From contig CM026391.1 of assembly GCA_014843695.1 (NCBI GenBank), forward strand, positions 21,446,626-21,510,625: a stretch of 64,000 bases of DNA, given 5' to 3'. The DNA comes from Archivesica marissinica (lineage: Eukaryota; Mollusca; Bivalvia; Venerida; Vesicomyidae). Below the pieces are notes generated by a model. The model saw nothing but the letters and a program-made list of their open reading frames with translations, was not told the DNA's origin and ran no database searches. Position 1 is the stretch's first letter. Each line of letters starts with the position of its first letter. The position numbers and the translations under genes are program-made. Of the stretch, positions 57,153-64,000 are shown in pieces.

Positions 57153-57366
57153 TAGAGGACATAGAAAACGCACACCTTCATTTTATACTATAAGACATTG
57201 AAAACGCACACCTACAGTATATACTAGAGGACATAGAAAACGCACACCTACATTATATACTAGAGGACATAGAAAACGCACACCTACATTATATACTAGA
57301 GGACATAGAAAACGCACACCTATATTATATTCTAGAGGACATAGAAAACGCACACCTACATTATAT
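57153..57366. repeat. 36-bp minisatellite, 6 copies
   Basis: Unit 'tagaggacatagaaaacgca' plus 'cacctacattatatac'. The first unit overlaps the end of the candidate exon's open frame. Confidence 0.93.
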
Positions 57367-57719
57367 GATTGTTATTACATGAAAACGAAATACGAAGGAT
57401 TCCATCAAAGATATATCACATCTTTATTAATAAACACAAATTGAACAACAACAAATATTCCAAAATGTTTAAACATGTATTTATATAGTTATTGTTTTTC
57501 ATGTAAAAACACACTTATCCGAAGTGTGCGTTTTCTATTTCCTCGAATATACTTGGATTGTACCTTTCAATCGTGTAAGACAACTCTTACTTTCTGCAAA
57601 TTATGTAAACATCGCTAATTATCGTTGTAATTATCAAGTTGATAAGTCCGTTGTATGAATGAAGTCGAGTATTCTCATTGTCATATGATTCGTTTTAGGC
57701 GTCGTGTGCTCAGCACTAT

Positions 57720-57755
<36 letters not shown>
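57720..57755. repeat. (AAT)n microsatellite
   Basis: Twelve 'ata/aat' triplets, followed by 'aagactttatttaacgagag', which looks like a retroposon 3' end. Confidence 0.93.
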
Positions 57756-58037
57756 GACTTTATTTAACGAGAGTACTCATTTAACAAAAGTTAATCTACC
57801 TCAACATATATACAATCAAATGCAATCAAAAGATAGCACTATAAGTGAGAACTGCACATTGGAATAATATAGTAATGTAAAAGCTGAAAAATAGAGAAAC
57901 TATATTTAATATGTAATGGAATATGATGATATATGGAATTGGCTAGCAGAGTAGAAAATGGGAATGAGACAATTAATGATACTAGATCTATCTAACAATA
58001 TGCAGATTTGACTTGTAGTGGTATTTTCAAAATTAGT

Positions 58038-58248
58038 GATCTTTTGTAATGGTCAGTAGGCCACATCACGTTATGACTGAAGTCTCGGCTTCCCCGTGTT
58101 ACGTGTCTCGTCTATTGTGTCGTCGTTTAAGATGTCGTGTCTTCAGCATTATTATTTATCTTTTGTAATGGTCAGTAGGCCACATCACGTCATGACGGAA
58201 GTCTCGGCTTCCTCGTGTTACGTGTCTCGTCTATTGTGTTGTTGATAT
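58038..58248. repeat. ~120-bp-spaced direct repeat (two ~85-bp copies)
   Basis: 'cttttgtaatggtcagtagg' through 'gttacgtgtctcgtctattg' is repeated at 58040 and 58160 with about five differences. Confidence 0.85.
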
Positions 58249-58354
58249 AGTATATGTATGTACTATCGAGTCACTACTCATGTAATTTTCGCAACGATCA
58301 GAACTCCACTCTATCAACGAAGTCACTGAACATCCGTGTTACTTGTAGTATATA

Positions 58355-59871
58355 TACTGAGTCAAAAAAGAAACGATACCAAACTAAAAATGACGTAAAA
58401 CGGATAAAACCATAGAACGGTTTAATATATTATTACGTATCAGTACCGGGTATCTTATTGCAACGTCAGCCAACCATAAACACAGGTAAATAAACATCCG
58501 ATAATCCTGGAACGCCGAATTTCCGATTTGCACGTGCTCCTCAACAAAGACAACTTCCTACACATGTACACATCGGAAAAGCGGTTTATTGTACTGGTAT
58601 TGCATTATCATCGAGGAAAAACACCGTACATACCCATTGTTACCTCTAACAAAATGCCTAGGCTAAACCGCAATCAGAGAATGCGTGCCATTGGCATGAT
58701 TGGCGGCGGTTTACGTCAGCGTGACGTCGCAAATCGACTCGGGGTTACGCGGATCACGATAACACGTCTACTTCGACGTTATCGAACACATGGATCGGTG
58801 GACGACCGTCCAAGATCTGGTCGACCACGTGTGACGACGCGTGAACAGGACCGTCACATTCGGACGTCACATTTACGTGACCGGTTCCTACCTGCTACGC
58901 ACACAGCTGCCGTTACTCCTGGGATGACCAACAATCGCATCAGTGCACAAACAGTCAGGAACCGGCTCGGTGAACGTGGCATTCGTGCCTATCGGCCATA
59001 CGTTGGACCCATCCTGACACGACGTCACCGTGACGTACGGCGGGAATGGACGACGGAACGTGCTCGCTGGACTCGGTTACAGTGGAATTCGGTGATGTTT
59101 AGCGATGAATCGCGGTTCTGTTTGCGTCGAGCAGATGGCAGAGAGCGGGTATATCGCAGACGCGGTGAACGTTACGCCGACGCATGTGTACGTCAGGTCG
59201 ATCTGTTCGGGGGCGGAAGCGTTATGGCGTGGGGCGGTATCACCTTCGGCAGTCGCACTGAACTGTTAGTGGTGGACGGGAACCTAAACGCCCAGCGGTA
59301 CTGTGATGAGATCCTTGCGCCAGTTGTTGTGCCGTTCTTTAACGCCAACAGAAACGTCACACTGTTCCAACAGGACAACGCCAGGTGTCATACTGCTCGG
59401 ATTTCCACCACATTATTGGAGCAGAACAATATTGAAACCCTGCCGTGGCCTGCTTTGTCACCAGACTTGTCACCCATAGAACATTTGTGAGATACGTTAG
59501 ACCGCCGCGTCAGACGACGTCAGCCGGTAACGTTAAACCAACTGAGGGATGTTTTGCGTCAGGAATGGACAAATATTGACCAGCAAGAGATTCAGACACT
59601 CTTCCGTTCGATGCGACGGCGGTGCATTGCAGTGAGAGACGCAAATGGTGCCCATACTCGGTATTGACGTCTGTGTGAAAACTCCATTAGACCCCTGTCC
59701 GACGAATTACGTCATCACGCAGCAGACAGTTTCGGAGGCTCATTATGCTTTATGTGCTCCTCTTTCAAACATGTTGGACTATCATCTTATGAATTTTCAA
59801 AGAATTTTCTTAATAAATGTTGAAATTATAGACACATAAACACCAGGTATCGTTTCTTTTTTGACTCAGTA
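58355..59871 (+). mobile_element. Tc1-like DNA transposon
   Basis: Terminal inverted repeats of 26 bp at 58355-58380 ('tactgagtcaaaaaagaaac' plus 'gatacc') and 59846-59871, perfect complements, within TA-rich flanks. One transposase gene inside. High TIR identity and a nearly intact gene indicate a young insertion. Confidence 0.93.
58654..59667 (+). pseudogene. Tc1 transposase (DD34E), one nonsense codon
   Basis: ATG at 58654 gives MPRLNRNQRMRAIGMI. Paired-like DNA-binding domain: RQRDVANRLGVTRITITRLL, then the GRPR hook in RPRSGRPRVTTREQD. Catalytic domain: first Asp in FSDESRF, the Gly-rich VDLFGGGSVMAWGGI, second Asp in QQDNARCH, and the Glu in SPDLSPIEHL with exactly 34 residues between, i.e. 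DD34E. Two residues after IEH comes TGA (59488-59490) where Tc1 proteins have Trp (TGG), a single-base change. The frame then stays open for 59 codons to a normal stop at 59665. GC content is well above the neighbourhood. Confidence 0.92.
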
Positions 59872-59903
59872 TATATAGTCATAGTTCAAGACAATCAATC
59901 TCA

Positions 59904-60190
59904 GACGGATCTGTAGTCCAGTGGTAACACGCTGGACTGGTAATCCAGGGATCGCATGTTCGACCCACCGTCTGACCCTAATAAAATTAACAGTCTTTCA
60001 GATGGGACATTAAACCGAGGTATCGTGTCGGTGCTTTACTTCGTGCACGTAATAGAACCAGAGGAGACTCTGGAATGGGTCTCTGTCTGTATCATTGCAC
60101 TATCCTACAAAAATCTAAAAATGTCTAATCTCTTCAGGAGACGTCGCTCATATGGGCAACCGGTAGCGACGATAAATAGACGTAAAACAC
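59904..60190 (+). mobile_element. tRNA-derived SINE, family 2, near full length
   Basis: Plus copy with intact anticodon-arm text and tail, just 30 bp beyond the Tc1 right end. Confidence 0.92.
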
Positions 60191-61929
60191 ACACACGAGA
60201 ATGAATACTAATCAGTGAAATACCAGACAAGTGTGTCATTCACGAGCGATTCAAGTAAATTGTTACAGTAGATTTTAAATAATAATAATAGTTCCAATAT
60301 TGATAACATTTATTCAAATTCTATTTTTTCTTCTTTTCTATTTTTCGTAAACGTACCACATTCCCCTACATTCATAAGTAACTAAACAACGTCCTTTTTC
60401 CGATTCGACACCCATACACATGACTGTTATTTTTGTTTATGTGTTCGCAACTGAAATTGTGTCCATTTGCGGGGCGGACGGTGCACATATGGCTGGTTGA
60501 GGAGGGGGTGCATGGACCAGTATATTGGGTCAATATGCTAGCCGGGCACTGCCTTGTTCTCGGTGTGCTGTTCCTGTTCGCTTCTATGAACGGACCCTGT
60601 TTCCGCTGTGAAATATTCGTTCACATGTTGTTACTATAACTGTTATTATATGTAACCTGTGTCTTTTCACAAATAAAGTTCGGCTCGGTTCTGTTCGTAA
60701 CACTAAACAATATTTAAGATATGTAAGCCTGAACATGTTCTGGGTTAATTTGAAATAATCATACGCAGCATTAAATGTTAACAATCAAAAGTTCCAATAA
60801 CTGATGTACACATCATACACCCGAGTACATATATTGAAATCTATTCATAAACAAAATATGCTTGATAAATGTTGAATTAAGCTGGGCACAATTCATCTTG
60901 GTTTCTGCCCGTTGTCCTTGTTTGATGTATTTTATCCGTAAACCCCAAACCCTGACCCCGTCAGCAACAAAACAAATGTGACATGATAAAGTGATCCAGA
61001 CTTTTAACAAAATTCATTTGAACGTTTTGAATAAATCTGTGATAAATACTTAAATGTAATAATGTTACAGTGGTATTTATCTTTCAACAATAGAAATGTT
61101 ACGCTGACAGATTACCACTATTTACTTTGATCAACATTTCTGTATCTCCCTAGTTTTTTGTAATATCCGTTCTGAGTCATGTTCATTGTTCTGCATTTAT
61201 ATTTCGGGAGATTTGTTATTCAAAATAATAGGAATCATTATGCACTTGGAGTGTTTTCTCAAGATACTTGTGAATTGACGAACAGTATTGTTTATTTATT
61301 CAACTGGAAGGACTATATCAGTTCGATAAAGAGTTACACTGCACACATGAAATCGATTACATCAACATTTAATGCTCATTTTTTTATTATTGTTAAGTGT
61401 TATATGGGAGATTAATAAGTTTTCATAGGTAATAAAAGACAAAATGAAAGATCATTTCTATTCACAACTGTCTCGTATTTGCCTTTCTCCACCATTAAGA
61501 ACGCCTACTACCCAATAAACAATCACTGAATCGGGTTTTTATATACTTTTTATAGCATATAATTATGTTCTTGATATATCAAATCAATTTACAGCGACTT
61601 CTTTGAACATATCTTCTGATTTCTTTTTATGAGAATTGAAAGCGATTTTTTTCAACGCTTATATGCGGCATCTGTTTGTAAGATTTCAGTGTCTATTTCA
61701 AACAATTGTGTTACCTTCTGTAAATAAGGTTTCAAAACGAAATATTTGGACAAAAGTAGACAGTACGACAAACTAAATACAGGAGCATATACACACACAC
61801 TTTGATTTGAATAATCATCCTTTGGGTTTTATGGTAAATCGTGTGTCAGAAGAAATGTATCAATAGCTATATAACTGACACTTGTTTTAGAAAAAAAGAG
61901 AATATGAAATAGATTTGAAATATTCGGGT
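60191..61929. other. No gene confirmed
   Basis: AT-rich. A 68-codon plus frame (60433-60639) followed by 'acaaataaagttcggctcgg' could be the end of a transcript, but no upstream exon is visible. A 78-codon frame at 61179-61415 has no motif. Confidence 0.35.
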
Positions 61930-62043
61930 GGAAATGTGCGAAATTATACACCTGGTGAGCTTAGGTACGCCATCTGGAACATCAAACAGGCTGCCGGGTC
62001 AGGAACCAATGCCGGAGCCTGCACACATTCTGCACAACTCAAC
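61930..62043 (+). CDS. Candidate exon, family unknown
   Basis: An open stretch (GGNVRNYTPGELRYAIWN, then IKQAAGSGTNAGACTHSAQL) ends at donor 'aacg|gtaagg' near 62044. Balanced codon use, no recognised domain, and no acceptor I can define. Confidence 0.25.
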
Positions 62044-62494
62044 GGTAAGGTATTGTTTGTTTGCTCATACTGTCACGGCTGTAGTTAGCTCGATCGGGGG
62101 ATCGAACTTGAGTTGGAGGGAGTAGTTTGTAGGTAATGTCGGTATAAAGTGTTACCTCCTCTCTTTCGTTTCGATTAAATGAAGGACAATGAATGTTGTA
62201 CATATGGAAAACGCATAGCCTGGGTGCCAGTCTGTCGATTTTTAACTTCTGGCAAAATGACGTTTGATATGACCAGAAACTCAATACGGCCCAATTAATA
62301 GTCTCGGTGTTAAAATATATTTACTTGACTGACCAGGCAAACTATATCGACGCCTGTTCCCATGCTAGAAAACGTTAAACGTCGAAGATATCGTCTCGGG
62401 GGAACTTTTAGCGGTGAAAATGTCATGCTTTCTTGGATACTATCTCAGTATACAAAAGCGTCAACTATAGTTAACTGTGATAAATAAAGAACAA

Positions 62495-62676
62495 TACAGT
62501 CAAACCCTTGTCAATGATCACCTCCATTAAGCAACCAACCTGTATTAAGCAGCCAGTTCCCAGATTCTCAATATATTACTTTATTATATATTTGACGTCT
62601 ATTATGCAGCCACCTGTGCTAAGCAACCACTTTCTGTGATTCCATTGGCTGGCTGCTTACGACATGTTTTACTGTA
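62495..62676. mobile_element. MITE with TACAGT(C/A)AAAC ends
   Basis: Left end 'tacagtcaaaccc' and right end 'gttttactgta' are inverted. Inside, 'attaagcaaccaacctgt' and 'ctaagcaaccactttctg' type motifs repeat. TA flanks fit a Tc1/pogo-type target. Confidence 0.65.
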
Positions 62677-63580
62677 TACAACACGGTGTCTCTCTAGTGT
62701 TGCTAAGTAAAACTAATTATTTATTACATCCAGACCATGGGTGAGTAATATTTTACCCCAGAAAGTGAAATAGACCCTTAATAAAATACAGGAGGTCTGT
62801 TTACTCAGCACTTCTAACGGGAGACCCTCATAAAAGTAAGGGACATAAAGTATGTTCGTGCTGTTGATTAGTGCGCAATCGCAGTAAATACTGGTTATCA
62901 GTTAATCGCAACTGTAGAAACTGGAAATGTACTGGATAGTTCAATTCAGTGTGCTTTGGGGTCTTGTTTTCGATAATAAATCATTTTCTTATCCGACCAA
63001 TGTTAATAATATTTCGAAAATATGCAACGTATAGACAAGCAGATGAAGCGTATTTCAATCCATGCGCCACGGTATCTTCAACATCACACTTCTAGCTCAA
63101 TTCACACTCCGTCTGACAAAAAATCGACAGTGGAATCTTTACAGCAAACTTTTATTTGTTTGCTTTAATCTCTACGCGTTGATAAAACTAATCTCTGAAG
63201 TCGATATGATGTTATCATAGATTCTCAAGACGATCGTAAAACATACGCGGTTGCCTGTAGCACGATGCCGGGTGTCCATGCGTTGTTTAGCACCGGTAGG
63301 ATAATCTACCCGCCGTATTATAGGCATGATCCGTTGCATCAAACGCGATTATAGACCACAGTGTTATGAATGTAATAAATCAAGTATGATTAAATACTGT
63401 CTTAGATTCAGTTTTGTACAGACGGTCATTGTAACGAGGGGACTCAATGTTTAAGGGATGGTTTTACAAATTGTTTGTGTTATATACTGTGGACGTATAA
63501 TTACATATCGCTGTATTGTTGTTCCTGGTGAAAGAAGGTGTCCAGCTTCATATAGGAGGATATAAAACTGGTTCCTCGGA
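62677..63580. other. No gene seen
   Basis: AT-rich, apparently unique sequence on both strands. Confidence 0.4.
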
Positions 63581-64000
63581 ATTGCTTATAAAGAATGAAT
63601 AGTTTGAGTATTCTAGAGAAAGAACTGACATAAGTAAATGAACACTAGGAGAAAGTATATGGATTCCTGATTGCTTGAATGTTTGACAATCAGAAAACAT
63701 GTAGCAGACGAGACATCGGAGTTGCTTATAAAGAATGAATAGTTTGAGTATTCTAGAGAAAGAACTGACATAAGCAATCGAATTCTAGGAGAAAGTATAT
63801 GGATTCCTGATTGCTTGAATGTTTGACAATCAGAAAACACGAAGCAGACGAGATTCCGGAGTTGCTTATAAAGAATAAATAGTTTGTAATATGAGTATTC
63901 TAGAGAAAGAACTGACATAAGCAATCGAACTCTAGGAGAAAGTATATGGATTCCTGATTGCTTGAATGTTTGACAATCAGAAAACACGAAGCAGACGAGA
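63581..64000. repeat. 140-bp tandem repeat, 3 copies, continuing past the window
   Basis: 'ttgcttataaagaatgaata' occurs at 63582, 63722 and 63862. Copies share 'ggattcctgattgcttgaat' and 'gacaatcagaaaac'. The 124-codon minus frame is a translation of the repeat. Confidence 0.92.

Overview
This window looks like repeat-rich nuclear DNA from an invertebrate animal, most likely a mollusc and plausibly a bivalve. It is AT-rich, with spliceosomal introns, tRNA-headed SINEs, CR1/Jockey-type LINE pieces, mariner and Tc1 elements, a Polinton-type integrase and large families of uncharacterised genes of the kind I associate with molluscs and cnidarians. The assignment rests on family recognition, not on a search. 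Few stretches code for an intact protein. About a quarter of the resolved bases are tandem arrays, and many long open frames are only array translations.

Region by region. 1-8.4 kb: foldback elements, a MITE with a SINE inside it, 16-, 70- and 44-bp arrays, then a 1000-N gap. 8.4-11.5 kb (+): fragments of a Ser/Thr kinase gene (glycine-rich-loop, alpha-F and C-lobe exons) separated by 19-bp and 78-bp arrays. 12.3-17.5 kb (+): a dead coiled-coil gene of a multi-copy invertebrate family, hit by four later insertions (SINE, mariner, foldback MITE, SINE). 18.5-22.3 kb (-): LINE debris and a second dead multi-copy family gene, again split by a SINE. 24.4-32.7 kb (-): a second kinase locus. Five phase-compatible exons run from the middle of the kinase domain to its C-lobe, with a separate first-exon copy behind them; its introns hold a 3-kb 78-bp array, a 44-bp array with a 262-bp higher-order period, and a LINE. 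33-41 kb: SINEs, one of them chimeric, MITEs, a 2.1-kb array, a LINE and foldbacks. 42-44 kb: an integrase reading frame that runs into a 60-bp array. 44.7-47.8 kb: three adjacent arrays. 48.6-52.7 kb: the most gene-like part, with an intact 164-codon Cys/Trp-rich gene on the minus strand and a possible TATA-driven gene on the plus strand, perhaps sharing a head-to-head promoter near 51.6-51.8 kb. 52.7-64 kb: more arrays and a nearly intact Tc1 transposon with one nonsense codon.

The main result is the kinase cluster. The plus-strand copy and the minus-strand copy are inverted paralogues that share exon sequence, intron sequence and the same 78-bp satellite. In both, the C-lobe exon is broken at the same spot by an independent short tandem duplication: a 17-bp duplication that shifts the frame in one, and a 30-bp repeat amplified four times with one TGA unit in the other. 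The kinase most resembles TSSK-like members of the CAMK group, with unusual DFR and APD motifs where DFG and APE are expected.
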